Assembly: GCF_000428985.1 (NCBI RefSeq)
Contig: NZ_AUAZ01000006.1
Span: forward strand, 62,001-126,000
Direction of reading: 5' to 3'
Length of the DNA stretch: 64,000 nucleotides
Source of the DNA: Marinobacterium litorale DSM 23545
GTDB lineage: Bacteria; Pseudomonadota; Gammaproteobacteria; Pseudomonadales; Balneatricaceae
Shown here in pieces: positions 9,178 through 19,425 of the stretch (position 1 is the stretch's first letter; each line of letters opens with the position of its first letter). The notes under the pieces were generated by a model that saw only the letters and a program-made list of their open reading frames with translations, was not told the DNA's origin and did no database searches. Both the position numbers and the translations under genes were made by a program.

Positions 9178-10502
9178 GCCCGGCTCTTGCTCAGAGTATG
9201 CGTCAGCTCGGTCAGCTCATCCTGTGACGCTTTGAGGCTTTCCACCGCGTCCGCCACCTGATCGGCCGTCAGCCCCAGGCGCTCATACAGCGCCGGCTCG
9301 ATGGCATGCACCGGCCCATCAGCCAACCCCTCTGCACGCAGTAGCCGCGTGGTCAGCTGTAGCAACCCGACATAGGGCTCCACTTCTTCATCCGGCGATT
9401 CCATCTGCTGCTGACGGATTGCCGCGCAGACTTCAGCAGGCAGATTCCAGCTATCAAGCAACCAGCCACCGATCTGATCCCGGGTCACATTCAGCACCTG
9501 CTGCTCAACCATCACCGGCTCAAGATGCGGGTTTGCCTCAATGTAACGGGAAAGAACCGAGAACTGCGGCTGAAACAGGTGCGCCAGTACCAGGTAACCG
9601 AAGTTATGCAACAGGCCGGACAGATAGACCAGGCCCACCTTGGGACGCCGTTCGAGGGGAATCTTTCGGGCGAGCATCTCGGCCAGCGTTGCCGCATACA
9701 CGGCCTGCTGCCAATAGGGTGTGGACCCTCTGGGCATATCGTCAGGAACTCGCAGTACCTGTCCCATAGCGATACCCAGCGCCAGATTGACCACCAGATC
9801 AAAACCCAGCACCCGAATCACGGCATCATCAATGGAGCTGACTTTGCCCGGCGCCGCATAATAGGGTGATACCGCCCAGCTCATGACCTGCGCTGAAAGG
9901 CTCGGATCCAGGCGCACCACCGGCACCAGGTCATCGACACCGGCATCCGGGTCCGAACGCAGCATAATGATTTTCTGAGTGGTGGGTGCCAAAGCTGGCA
10001 GACCCAGAGTGTCTTCCAGACGCTGCTGGATACGCAGCGCCGTAAAGCGCTCCACTGCCCGAGTAATGGCGGCTTCATCCTGCCCTTCACCGGGGCGGGG
10101 AGACGCCAGCTTACTTTGACTGACGGCAATGTCGGCAAACTGAACCGGCTGCTCACTGCTGCCTGGATAGCGCCAGCTGAATGCCAGTCCGCTGTATAAT
10201 TCACGCAGTTGCAGAACAGGGGCGCCCTCAAGCGTCTGATCGATAATCAGAGGCAGCGACGCCATTAAACGCTTCTGGCCCGGCTCATTCTGCAAACCGG
10301 CCTGGGAGAAAAATCGCTGGGCATCTTCACCCCGTGTGGTCTGCAGGCGGCGGCCGGTCAAAGACCAGATATTGCCGAGGTTTAACAGACTCCTCGCCGG
10401 GAGCAGCACCAGTGCTTTCCCTTGTGCATCATGCAGCAAGACCAGTCGAACCGCGTTTTCATCCCCTGCGCCCGGATCCGGCGCCTGTACTCCTAAAGAC
10501 AC
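9165..10502 (-). CDS. YbaK-like and HDOD domain protein
   Basis: A 445-residue two-domain protein. Residues of about 15-130 resemble a YbaK/aminoacyl-tRNA deacylase fold (RLVLLHDAQGKALVLLPA and LGNIWSLTGRRL). Residues of about 170-380 form an HDOD domain, a degenerate HD phosphohydrolase fold used in bacterial signalling (LPALAPTTQKIIML, VRLDPSLSAQVMSWA, YLSGLLHNFGYLVLAHLF). This fusion is typical of Pseudomonas and relatives; the role is not established. The GTG at 10502 has a TGGAGAG ribosome-binding site; another GTG nine codons upstream is possible. No HD catalytic pair is kept intact. Confidence 0.82.
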   Translation of the reverse strand: MSLGVQAPDPGAGDENAVRLVLLHDAQGKALVLLPARSLLNLGNIWSLTGRRLQTTRGEDAQRFFSQAGLQNEPGQKRLMASLPLIIDQTLEGAPVLQLRELYSGLAFSWRYPGSSEQPVQFADIAVSQSKLASPRPGEGQDEAAITRAVERFTALRIQQRLEDTLGLPALAPTTQKIIMLRSDPDAGVDDLVPVVRLDPSLSAQVMSWAVSPYYAAPGKVSSIDDAVIRVLGFDLVVNLALGIAMGQVLRVPDDMPRGSTPYWQQAVYAATLAEMLARKIPLERRPKVGLVYLSGLLHNFGYLVLAHLFQPQFSVLSRYIEANPHLEPVMVEQQVLNVTRDQIGGWLLDSWNLPAEVCAAIRQQQMESPDEEVEPYVGLLQLTTRLLRAEGLADGPVHAIEPALYERLGLTADQVADAVESLKASQDELTELTHTLSKSRAQAS

Positions 10503-10662
10503 GTAGCACTCTCCAGTCTGTCTATGCACGCTGATGATAATCGTCTGGCAATCATTAAATTCAGATAAATTATCCCGAGGCTTCTCTCAGTACACCGAAG
10601 CCCCTAGAGTATAGGAAACACTTACCGATGACAGCAAAAACAGCCCCAATAAGGGAGGCTAC

Positions 10663-12402
10663 ATGCATCCAATTTTCGGCATTTTAACGCTCGCCTTTCT
10701 TGTCACAGTAGCGCCGGCCCGGGCCAATGAGCTGGCACGTCCAGACCCGGAAACGAGTACCGGGTTCAGCGCAAGTGAGGCGTCTACATTCAGCCATGAA
10801 GTGGTGGTTGCCGCTCACCCTCTCGCCGCTGATGCCGGCTTTGCCATTCTGGAGCAGGGCGGCTCAGCATTGGATGCGGCAATTGCCGTGCAGGCGATGT
10901 TGACCCTGGTTGAACCGCAGTCCTCCGGCATCGGCGGCGGTGCCTTTTTACTCTATTGGGATGCGCAGGCTCAGCAGCTGTACGCCTACGATGGCCGTGA
11001 GACCGCACCTTCGAACGCCACGTCCCAGCTATTTTTCAGCCCCGATGGCGACACCATGCGCTGGATCGATGCTGTAATCGGCGGCCGCGCGGTTGGCGCG
11101 CCCGGTGTCCTGCGTATGCTCGAGCTGGCCCATTCACGCCACGGCAAACTCGCGTGGGCCACACTGTTTGAGCCTGCCATCAAACAGTCTAAAGAGGGCT
11201 TTCTTGTTGGTGAGCGCTTACATCAGTTGATCAGTCAATCAGTGAACCCGGGACTGGGCCGTTATCCGGAGGCGCGAGACTACTTCTTTACTGAAACCGG
11301 CGCGCCGCTGCCAGTCGGCACGCGCCGAGACAACCCTGCGCTCGCTCAGACGCTGACCCGCATCGCTGCAGAGGGTGCCGACGCGCTGTATACCGGCCCG
11401 CTGGCCCGCCAGATTGCAGAACGCGTACACAACGTAACCGACAACCCCGGCTACCTCAGCGAAGACGACCTGGCCAACTACCGTGCGGTAGAACGTCCCC
11501 CTCTGTGTCAGAGCTATCGCAGCTATCGGGTGTGCGGGTTTCCCCCACCTACATCGGGCGGCGCGACCCTGCTTCAGATACTCGGAATAATGGAGAACTT
11601 CGCGCCACAATCGCCGCAAAGCACCGATTTCGCCCACCTGTTTACTCAGGCGAGCCGACTCGCTTACGCCGATCGCGCCCAATACCTGGCGGATCCGGAT
11701 TTTGTGCAGGTGCCGGTAAAGGCTTTACTGGATAAGGAGTACCTGCAACACCGTGCCGCGTTGATTGATCCAAACAAAGATATGGGCAAGGCGGCCGCCG
11801 GCGAGCCCGTATCGCTGAGCCGTTCGGACGACCGGTCACCCGAACTGCCCTCCACCAGTCACTTCGTCATTGTGGACCAAGCGGGTAATGCGGTATCGAT
11901 TACATCGAGCATTGAGCACGCTTTTGGCTCCACCCTGATGGTCGGAGGCTTTCTGCTCAACAACCAGCTGACCGACTTCTCGTTCCAGAGTGAGCGGAAT
12001 GGACAACCCATCGCCAACCGGGTTGAGCCCGGTAAACGTCCGCGCAGCTCCATGGCTCCGGTGATGATTTTTGACGCAGATAACCGGCTGATAGGCGCGA
12101 TCGGTTCACCCGGTGGCAGTCATATCATCAATTATGTGGCGCAATCAGTACTCGCCATGATCGACTCTGACCTGCCCCTGCAGCAGATCGTCTCTCTGCC
12201 ACATATCAGCAACCGCAATGGCAGCACCGCCATCGAGGATGGGCAGACATCCGCTTCGTTGCTCGACGCGCTGGAGAGCCGCGGACATACGCTGGATCAA
12301 CGCTCACTCAACAGCGGACTGCACGGTGTCCGTCGTTTACCGGATGGGCGCTGGGAAACAGGCGTGGATCCGCGGCGGGAGGGCAAAGCGGTCGGGCGTT
12401 AG
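10663..12402 (+). CDS. ggt: Gamma-glutamyltransferase
   Basis: Periplasmic enzyme that removes or transfers the gamma-glutamyl group of glutathione. The precursor has 579 residues, with a signal peptide (about residues 1-21, cut near ARA). It self-cleaves into two subunits. The nucleophile Thr398 is visible in STSHFVIVDQAGNAVSI, so cleavage is predicted before it. Other conserved segments are GGSALDAAIAVQAMLTLVEP, SSGIGGGAFLLYWD and GSPGGSHI. Start ATG is preceded by AGGGAGG. It lies alone, convergent with spoT at a 5-bp distance, and complements gshA in glutathione cycling. Confidence 0.95.
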   Translation: MHPIFGILTLAFLVTVAPARANELARPDPETSTGFSASEASTFSHEVVVAAHPLAADAGFAILEQGGSALDAAIAVQAMLTLVEPQSSGIGGGAFLLYWDAQAQQLYAYDGRETAPSNATSQLFFSPDGDTMRWIDAVIGGRAVGAPGVLRMLELAHSRHGKLAWATLFEPAIKQSKEGFLVGERLHQLISQSVNPGLGRYPEARDYFFTETGAPLPVGTRRDNPALAQTLTRIAAEGADALYTGPLARQIAERVHNVTDNPGYLSEDDLANYRAVERPPLCQSYRSYRVCGFPPPTSGGATLLQILGIMENFAPQSPQSTDFAHLFTQASRLAYADRAQYLADPDFVQVPVKALLDKEYLQHRAALIDPNKDMGKAAAGEPVSLSRSDDRSPELPSTSHFVIVDQAGNAVSITSSIEHAFGSTLMVGGFLLNNQLTDFSFQSERNGQPIANRVEPGKRPRSSMAPVMIFDADNRLIGAIGSPGGSHIINYVAQSVLAMIDSDLPLQQIVSLPHISNRNGSTAIEDGQTSASLLDALESRGHTLDQRSLNSGLHGVRRLPDGRWETGVDPRREGKAVGR

Positions 12403-12407
12403 CGTGA

Positions 12408-14540
12408 TCAGTGACGGATAACGTGATTGACGGTTGCCTGGCGACGGAGCTGTTTGATCACCTTTGCAAGGTGAACACGGTTGAAGACCATTAACTCGAG
12501 ATGCACCCGGTAGAGCTGGCCATCCCGCTCACCGCTGTCGATCTTTAACAGGTTTGCACCGGCTGATGCCACGGCCATGGCCAGCTGAGCAATGATGCCA
12601 CGCTGTGACTCTACCGACAGAGACAGCGCAACCGGATACTCTTCATCACCGGCACCGGACCACTCCAGGTAGAGGCACTTTTCCGGGTCATCGCGCATAT
12701 AGCCGATATTCCGACAGTCAGAGCGGTGCACAACCAGGCCGCGGCCACTGCTAATATGCCCGACAATCGTGTCGCCGGGGATCGGATGACAGCACTTGGC
12801 ATAGTGCATCACCATCCCTTCAGCCCCCTGAATCGCCATCGGCTTGCGCTGGCCCGCCGGCCCCGGCGGCGAGGCTGCTTCAGACTCCGGCTCTGTAGTT
12901 TCCGGCTTCAGGCGACGGGCCACCACATAAGCCATGCGGTTGCCCATGCCGATATCTTCCAGCAGGTCGTCCAGCGCCGGCAGATCCGCTTCAGTGAGCA
13001 GCTCCGTGAGCTTGTCCGGGTCAATGTCATCAATGCCGCAGCCGTAGTTGGCCATGAATTGGTTAAGCAGTCGCCGACCCAGCTCGATAGACTCATGACG
13101 CTGCTGATTCTTGAGAAAATGGCGGATACTGGAACGCGCCTTGCCGGTCACCACGAAATTGAGCCAGGCCATGTTAGGCTGAGCTCGGGGGGTTGTGATC
13201 ACCTCAACGGTCTGACCACTCTGAAGTGGCTCAGACAGCGGCGCAAGACGTCGATTGATACGGCAGGATACACAGGAGTTGCCAACATCGGTGTGAACGG
13301 CGTAGGCAAAGTCAACCGGTGTTGCGCCACGGGGTAGCTCCAGGATCCGCCCCTTGGGCGTGAAGACATACACCTCGTCGGGAAACAGGTCCTTCTTGAC
13401 GTGCTCGATAAACTCCATCGAATCGCCCGCACGGCGCTGCATCTCAAGCAGCCCCTGAACCCATTTACGGGCCCGGTTGTAGGAGCCAACGGCACTGGCT
13501 GAGTCGCCATACACTTTGTAGTGACTGTGTTCGGCGATCCCCTGGCTGGCCACGGCATCCATCTCTCGGGTGCGAATCTGCACCTCAATGGTAATCCCGC
13601 GAGCGCCAAAAAGATCGGTATGCAGGGACTGATAGCCGTTTGCCTTCGGTATAGCGATGTAATCCTTGAAGCGCCCCGGGACTGGCTTGTATAGATTGTG
13701 AACGGCACCCAGCACCCGGTAGCAGTCATCCACACTCTCCGTCACAACACGGAAAGCAAACACATCCATGATCTCAGAAAACGCCTTGCGCTCCGATTTC
13801 ATCTTTTTATAGATGCTGTAGAGGTGTTTTTCGCGACCGGTCACAACGCCGGGCAGGTGCTCCTGATCGAGCCGGCCCTGAATCGCCTGCTCAATCTGCG
13901 TAATGATATCCCGGCGCTGCCCCCGCGCCTTGACCACGGCGCGGCGAATATAACGTGAGCGCATGGGATAAAACGCCTGGAACGCCAGATCCTCCAGTTC
14001 AACCTGCAGATCCCGCATCCCCAGGCGAGCCGCAATCGGCGAGTATATATCCAGGGTTTCACGGGCGATTCGGCGCTGCTTAACCGGCGGCATCGCACCC
14101 AGCGTGCGCATGTTATGCAGGCGGTCGGCCAGTTTGACCAGAATCACGCGGATATCTTCCGCCATGGCCAGGACCATTTTCTGAAAGTTCTCGGCCTGGG
14201 CTTCCGCCTTGGTCTCGAACTCAAGATGGGTCAGTTTGGAGACGCCGTCGACGATATCGGCGACCGACTGCCCGAATTGACCTTCGATGCCTTCATAGCT
14301 GATTTCGGTATCTTCAATCACATCATGCAGCATGGCGGCCATCAGGCTCTGATGATCCATGTGCATTTCGGACAGGACAGAGGCGACCGCCAGAGGGTGT
14401 GTTACGTAGGGTTCACCGCTTTTACGGCGCTGACCATCGTGTGCCTGCTCGGCGTAAAAATAGGCACGACGCACCTGCAGGATCTGGGGCAGATCCAGGT
14501 ATTCGGTGAGATTTTCGGATAACGCGTCGATGGTGGACAT
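12408..14540 (-). CDS. spoT: Bifunctional (p)ppGpp synthetase/hydrolase SpoT
   Basis: Makes and degrades the stringent-response alarmone (p)ppGpp. The 710 residues carry, in order, an HD hydrolase domain (LHDVIEDTE, His72-Asp73), a synthetase domain with the RFKD loop (290-293), a TGS domain (LPRGATPVDFAYAVHTDVG), a helical and zinc-finger-like part, and a C-terminal ACT domain. The Arg-X-Lys-Asp loop is the signature of bifunctional enzymes rather than RelA. Start ATG has an AGGT ribosome-binding site. It follows rpoZ and gmk on the same strand, the usual gammaproteobacterial arrangement. Confidence 0.97.
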   Translation of the reverse strand: MSTIDALSENLTEYLDLPQILQVRRAYFYAEQAHDGQRRKSGEPYVTHPLAVASVLSEMHMDHQSLMAAMLHDVIEDTEISYEGIEGQFGQSVADIVDGVSKLTHLEFETKAEAQAENFQKMVLAMAEDIRVILVKLADRLHNMRTLGAMPPVKQRRIARETLDIYSPIAARLGMRDLQVELEDLAFQAFYPMRSRYIRRAVVKARGQRRDIITQIEQAIQGRLDQEHLPGVVTGREKHLYSIYKKMKSERKAFSEIMDVFAFRVVTESVDDCYRVLGAVHNLYKPVPGRFKDYIAIPKANGYQSLHTDLFGARGITIEVQIRTREMDAVASQGIAEHSHYKVYGDSASAVGSYNRARKWVQGLLEMQRRAGDSMEFIEHVKKDLFPDEVYVFTPKGRILELPRGATPVDFAYAVHTDVGNSCVSCRINRRLAPLSEPLQSGQTVEVITTPRAQPNMAWLNFVVTGKARSSIRHFLKNQQRHESIELGRRLLNQFMANYGCGIDDIDPDKLTELLTEADLPALDDLLEDIGMGNRMAYVVARRLKPETTEPESEAASPPGPAGQRKPMAIQGAEGMVMHYAKCCHPIPGDTIVGHISSGRGLVVHRSDCRNIGYMRDDPEKCLYLEWSGAGDEEYPVALSLSVESQRGIIAQLAMAVASAGANLLKIDSGERDGQLYRVHLELMVFNRVHLAKVIKQLRRQATVNHVIRH

Positions 14541-14626
14541 TATACCTCCGGGCCTACAAACCGAACCGATCCAATCGGCTCAACCCTCACCAAGGATAAT
14601 GCCCCATCCACGCTGGAAGTAAAAGA

Positions 14627-14839
14627 TCAGGCCTCTTCGCGCTCATCCAGAACGGTGCGATCAACCAGCCCTTCAGCGATTTCGCGCAGGGCAACCACGG
14701 TGGGTTTGTCGTTCTCCCAATCAACCTTTGCATCCTTGCCGCCTGTAGCCAGTTGGCGCGCACGACGTGATGCGACCATAACCAGCTCGAAGCGGTTATC
14801 CAGATTATCCAGGCAATCTTCAACTGTTACACGTGCCAT
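14627..14839 (-). CDS. rpoZ: RNA polymerase omega subunit
   Basis: A 70-residue omega subunit that helps assemble and stabilise RNA polymerase and forms part of a ppGpp-binding site. The family core [20 protein letters not shown] and the following ASRRARQL and [13 protein letters not shown] segments are intact. The protein is somewhat shorter than the E. coli one, with a truncated acidic tail, which is common outside the enterobacteria. It sits between gmk and spoT in a likely operon, so the subunit through which ppGpp acts is made alongside its synthetase. Confidence 0.96.
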   Translation of the reverse strand: MARVTVEDCLDNLDNRFELVMVASRRARQLATGGKDAKVDWENDKPTVVALREIAEGLVDRTVLDEREEA

Positions 14840-14890
14840 TGCTGTCCTCGATGCGGTGACGGTGAAAAGGGCAAGTAGTTTACGGTTCGA

Positions 14891-16065
<1,175 letters not shown>

Positions 16066-16127
16066 AGGTGTTTACACTGCCCCTTTAAACCCTGAACGAA
16101 ACCGGCACCAGCTTACCCAAGCGCCGG

Positions 16128-17120
16128 TCAGCTGTGAATAAGTGTCCCCAGCCCATGTATATCAGCCACCTGCAGTGCACGGTCCGCGATCGCCGTATCC
16201 TGTACACCGGTACCGGTCAGGTCACAGACCGTAATCTGCGCTTCATGGGTCCGCCCCGGGGCCGTCCCGGCGCAGATCGCACTCAGTTCGGTGAACGGAC
16301 CTTCACGTCGCAACACGCCCGCGGCCACGGCACTGCGCAACTCCCCGCGCTCCAGAGACTGGCTGACCCGGTCAACAACCAGGTACCCGGCTGCTGCCAA
16401 CGCCGACGGTGCTATTTCATTCTTATCGGGTGCATCAGAGCCCATGGCGGTAATATGCATACCGGGATGCAACCAGTCGGCTCGAATCAACGGCTCACGC
16501 GCAGGCGTCGTGGTGATAACCACCTGGGATTCGAGCACCAATGCCTCGATGCTTTCGCTGACCGTGACCGGTATGCCATGCAGTTCGGCCTGTTCCTGCG
16601 CAAATGACTCCGCTTTATCTCGATCACGGCCCCACACCCGCACACGCTGCACTTCCCGTTCGAGCAGTAGCGCCTTAAGCTGCAGGCGCGCCTGCACACC
16701 GGTGCCAAGGATACCCGCGGTCTGCACACTGGCCGGCGCGAGATGACGCGCCGCCACCCCCCCTGCGGCAGCGGTCCGGATATCAGTCAGGTAACCATTA
16801 TCGAGCAATACCGCGGTGACAATGCCGGTTTCAGCACTGAGCACCACCATCAGCCCGTTCAAGCTGGGCAGACCCTTGGCCGGATTATCAAAAAAACCCG
16901 GGCTGACCTTGATCGCAAAGTTATCCATACCCGGTACAAATGCGGTTTTGACATCAACCTCGCCATTCACCGACGGCAGATCCATACTCAGCACCGGGGG
17001 CATCACCACATCCCCCTGCTCCAGCTGGGAAAACGCATGCTCAATTCGATCGTGCAGCGCTCTGTCGAGGCTGACACACTGACGAAGTTCAGATTCGGTC
17101 AGTATTTTGATATCTGCCAT
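16128..17120 (-). CDS. eutC: Ectoine utilisation protein EutC (ornithine cyclodeaminase family)
   Basis: A 330-residue NAD-dependent protein of the ornithine cyclodeaminase/mu-crystallin family. The Rossmann motif GILGTGVQARLQLKALL and the substrate-side segments FAIKVSPGFFDNPAKGLPS and DNGYLTDIRTAAAGGVAA are visible. In ectoine clusters this member is EutC. It works with EutB (and EutA) in handling the hydroxylated intermediate from 5-hydroxyectoine. The ATG at 17120 overlaps the eutB stop (TGATG), with AGGTGAG upstream; a GTG one codon earlier is a weaker alternative. The function is inferred from family and neighbours. Confidence 0.87.
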   Translation of the reverse strand: MADIKILTESELRQCVSLDRALHDRIEHAFSQLEQGDVVMPPVLSMDLPSVNGEVDVKTAFVPGMDNFAIKVSPGFFDNPAKGLPSLNGLMVVLSAETGIVTAVLLDNGYLTDIRTAAAGGVAARHLAPASVQTAGILGTGVQARLQLKALLLEREVQRVRVWGRDRDKAESFAQEQAELHGIPVTVSESIEALVLESQVVITTTPAREPLIRADWLHPGMHITAMGSDAPDKNEIAPSALAAAGYLVVDRVSQSLERGELRSAVAAGVLRREGPFTELSAICAGTAPGRTHEAQITVCDLTGTGVQDTAIADRALQVADIHGLGTLIHS

Positions 17121-18124
17121 CACTCACCTGCGTTTTGCCAGACGTTATGAGTTTGATTAATGATGCGGGTGAACATCGCCATATCCACATTTCGGCCCGA
17201 GACAATGATCGCGATTCTCCGGCCCAGGCGATCAGCCAGCGCCTGCCTTCGGGCGGGCTCCAGCAACAAAGCGGCCCCCAGCGTGGCGGCCCCTTCGGCG
17301 ACCACTTGTTCGTGCATGTAGAGATGCCTCATGGACCTTGCGATCTCCAGCTCCGACAGCAACACCCGATGATCCATGAGTCTCTGGACGTGGCTGAAGG
17401 TATAACGGTTTGCCAAGCCGATCCCTCCACCGAGCGAGTCTGCCAGTGTTTCCAGCTCCTCTACCTCAACCGGCTCTCCAGCCTCCAGGCTGGCGGCCAT
17501 GGCTGCACCACGCTCGGGACTGACACCGATTACCTGGATTGACGGTTTAATCGCCTTGGCTGCCAATGCAATCCCACTAAGCAACCCACCCCCGGAGAGT
17601 CCGACAATCAGCGTATCCACCTCCGGCCACTCTTCCAGTATTTCCAATCCTATAGTGCCTTGTCCGGCTATCACATCGGCGTGGTCAAACGGAGGGATCT
17701 CTGTCATCCCCTGATCCTCGACCAGCTCTTTAACCAAGACCTGGGCATCGTCCTGACTGCGCCCATGGATACGAATATCGGCCCCTAGCGCGCGGATCGC
17801 CTCCACCTTGTTCTCGGGCACCAGTGAAGACATGCAGATCGTTGCCCGCCCGCCTGCCTGAGACGCGGCCCAGGCCAGCGCTCGGCCATGATTTCCGGTA
17901 GAGGCACATACGACCCCGCGCGCCAGCTGTTCCGGTGTCAGCCGGGATACCGCGTTTGTAGCACCGCGCAATTTAAACGCGCCGGTGGGCTGAGTGGTTT
18001 CCAGTTTCAGGCGCACTTCGGTATAGGCGTCACTGAGGCTGAACGCCGGTACCAGCGGCGTCTGTGTGACTTTCCCCGCGATCGCTCTGCGCGCGGCGAA
18101 AACAGAGGACAGATCCAGCGTCAT
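17120..18124 (-). CDS. eutB: Ectoine utilisation protein EutB (threonine dehydratase family)
   Basis: A 334-residue pyridoxal-phosphate enzyme of the threonine/serine dehydratase fold. The cofactor lysine is Lys51 in TGAFKLRGATNAVSR, and the glycine-rich phosphate loop is visible as VGLSGGGLLSGIAL. In ectoine clusters this family member is EutB, acting on the hydroxylated ring-opened product of hydroxyectoine together with EutC. It overlaps the upstream gntR gene by ATGA and the downstream eutC by TGATG, so all three are probably co-translated. No ACT regulatory domain is present, unlike biosynthetic IlvA. Confidence 0.87.
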   Translation of the reverse strand: MTLDLSSVFAARRAIAGKVTQTPLVPAFSLSDAYTEVRLKLETTQPTGAFKLRGATNAVSRLTPEQLARGVVCASTGNHGRALAWAASQAGGRATICMSSLVPENKVEAIRALGADIRIHGRSQDDAQVLVKELVEDQGMTEIPPFDHADVIAGQGTIGLEILEEWPEVDTLIVGLSGGGLLSGIALAAKAIKPSIQVIGVSPERGAAMAASLEAGEPVEVEELETLADSLGGGIGLANRYTFSHVQRLMDHRVLLSELEIARSMRHLYMHEQVVAEGAATLGAALLLEPARRQALADRLGRRIAIIVSGRNVDMAMFTRIINQTHNVWQNAGE

Positions 18125-18834
18125 GCGACGAGCCCACTGTCTGGCGACATCAGCTTCAAACGCGAGAGCGCCATGGCGATATGGCGCCGACGCAGATGGC
18201 CAACCGCTGCCAGCTGCCCGCTTTCCAGCAGCTGCAACGTTTCTCGTATCTCGTTACAAAACATCTCCGCCTCCAGTGGCACAACCTCATCCTGCATCAG
18301 AAACGGCCACATGCGTGACGAGCGGTAAAACAGCAACGCGGCAACTTCTCGCATGGCGCGATTACCCACCAGCTCCATCAGCGCATCAAAGAACTCAATA
18401 TTCACTTCGGCGAATCGCCGCTTGGGGTTCTCCGCTTCGGTAATCGTGCGGGCCTTGTTCAGTGTGGCGCGTATCCGGCGAGTCACCTGGGGTGTGGGTG
18501 ACAAAGGCGACATCAGCCCCAGCTGACAGACGATCTCCATCCGCATCTGATACACCTCACACAGGTAGGCCAGATCGATGTTGGTCACCAGCGTACCGAC
18601 GCCATGACGGATCTCGACGAGGCCTTCGACCTCCAACCGCCCAAGAACCTTGCGAATGGGCGTCCGACTGACATCAAACTCCCGGGCCAGTGCTGTCTCC
18701 GATAACCGCTTGCCCGGCTCATATTCGAGCAGGCAGATACGTCTGCGCAAAAGCAGATAGATCGCCTCGAAGCGCTGTTCGGCGCTCCCATGAAGGTCCC
18801 CCGGAACGAGAGACTGATCCGCTGTACTGTTCAT
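18121..18834 (-). CDS. GntR-family regulator with FCD domain
   Basis: A 237-residue transcription factor. Residues of about 20-90 form a winged helix (LSETALAREFDVSRTPIRKVLG), and about 95-225 an all-helical FCD ligand-binding domain. It is the first gene of the leftward gntR-eutB-eutC-doeX unit. Many ectoine clusters of other bacteria use EnuR, a MocR/GabR-type GntR protein with an aminotransferase-like domain. This protein is far too short for that and belongs to another subfamily. The paired TGTATACA palindromes between teaA and doeA fit the operator style of FCD regulators, so they are its likely targets. Confidence 0.85.
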   Translation of the reverse strand: MNSTADQSLVPGDLHGSAEQRFEAIYLLLRRRICLLEYEPGKRLSETALAREFDVSRTPIRKVLGRLEVEGLVEIRHGVGTLVTNIDLAYLCEVYQMRMEIVCQLGLMSPLSPTPQVTRRIRATLNKARTITEAENPKRRFAEVNIEFFDALMELVGNRAMREVAALLFYRSSRMWPFLMQDEVVPLEAEMFCNEIRETLQLLESGQLAAVGHLRRRHIAMALSRLKLMSPDSGLVA

Positions 18835-18839
18835 GATTC

Positions 18840-18958
18840 AGCATTCAATCCTGTATTGTTGTTATCGTGCGGCCCGGCCACACACCCTGCGCCCCGACCG
18901 TTTCTCGACGGAGGCAGGTGAATCAGGGGACGGCGAGCATGAATGCTCCCTGAATGCT
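18840..18958. repeat. Three copies of TGAATGCT between teaD and gntR
   Basis: The 135-bp gap upstream of gntR holds AGCATTCA (inverted copy) at 18840-18847 and TGAATGCT at 18940-18947 and 18951-18958. The middle copy lies inside the palindrome GAGCATGAATGCTC. They may be operator or terminator elements for the flanking genes; nothing further can be assigned. Confidence 0.4.
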
Positions 18959-18969
18959 GTTCTGCCCGT

Positions 18970-19407
18970 TCAGACCACCAGCACCGGACATTTCGCCATA
19001 CCAACCACTTTCTGAGAAACACTACCGACCAAAAAGGTCTCAGCCTCCCCCAGTCCGTGGCTACCGAGAATAACCAGATCGACCTGACTTTTCTCAGCAA
19101 ACTCGACAATCGTCTTCGCCGTATGGCCATTTTTCACGAAGGCCCGCACACCGGGACAACCATGTTCGATCGCATATTTTTTGAAGCTCTCAGCCACTTC
19201 CTTGGAGTAGCTCTGCATCAAATCATCCATATGCTCAGGCTCCCGTGGACGCACCATGGACATCGATGCCTCTCGCAGACTGTGGTGGCGGAACACCGAC
19301 AGTATCCACAACTCCGACTCATGCGTTTTTTGAAGCTCGACAGCCAGTTTGAGGGCCTCAAAGGCCCCTTCTGAACCATCTGCTGCCAGCAAAATCCGTT
19401 TAAACAT
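18970..19407 (-). CDS. teaD: Universal stress protein, TeaD-like
   Basis: A 145-residue single-domain universal stress protein. The ATP-binding signature G-2X-G-9X-G-S is present in GSHGLGEAETFLVGS. It directly follows a TeaC-like permease gene, exactly where Halomonas elongata has teaD, the ATP-binding regulator that tunes ectoine import by TeaABC. The alphaproteobacterial uehABC clusters also carry a usp gene here. The N-terminus FKRILLAADGSEGAFEAL is typical. It is probably co-transcribed with the transporter, 18 bp away. The regulatory role is taken from TeaD, not proven here. Confidence 0.86.
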   Translation of the reverse strand: MFKRILLAADGSEGAFEALKLAVELQKTHESELWILSVFRHHSLREASMSMVRPREPEHMDDLMQSYSKEVAESFKKYAIEHGCPGVRAFVKNGHTAKTIVEFAEKSQVDLVILGSHGLGEAETFLVGSVSQKVVGMAKCPVLVV

Positions 19408-19425
19408 CCTTTTCCCCCTTCATGC

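Noticed and set aside
12726-13337. A 203-codon plus-strand frame inside spoT
   Set aside because: spoT is intact with all domains; the opposite frame is low-quality and repeats His/Arg-rich shadow composition.
16128-17120. eutC product as a true ornithine cyclodeaminase
   Set aside because: Family fold is shared, but the location between eutB and doeX in an ectoine cluster, with no arginine or proline genes, favours EutC.
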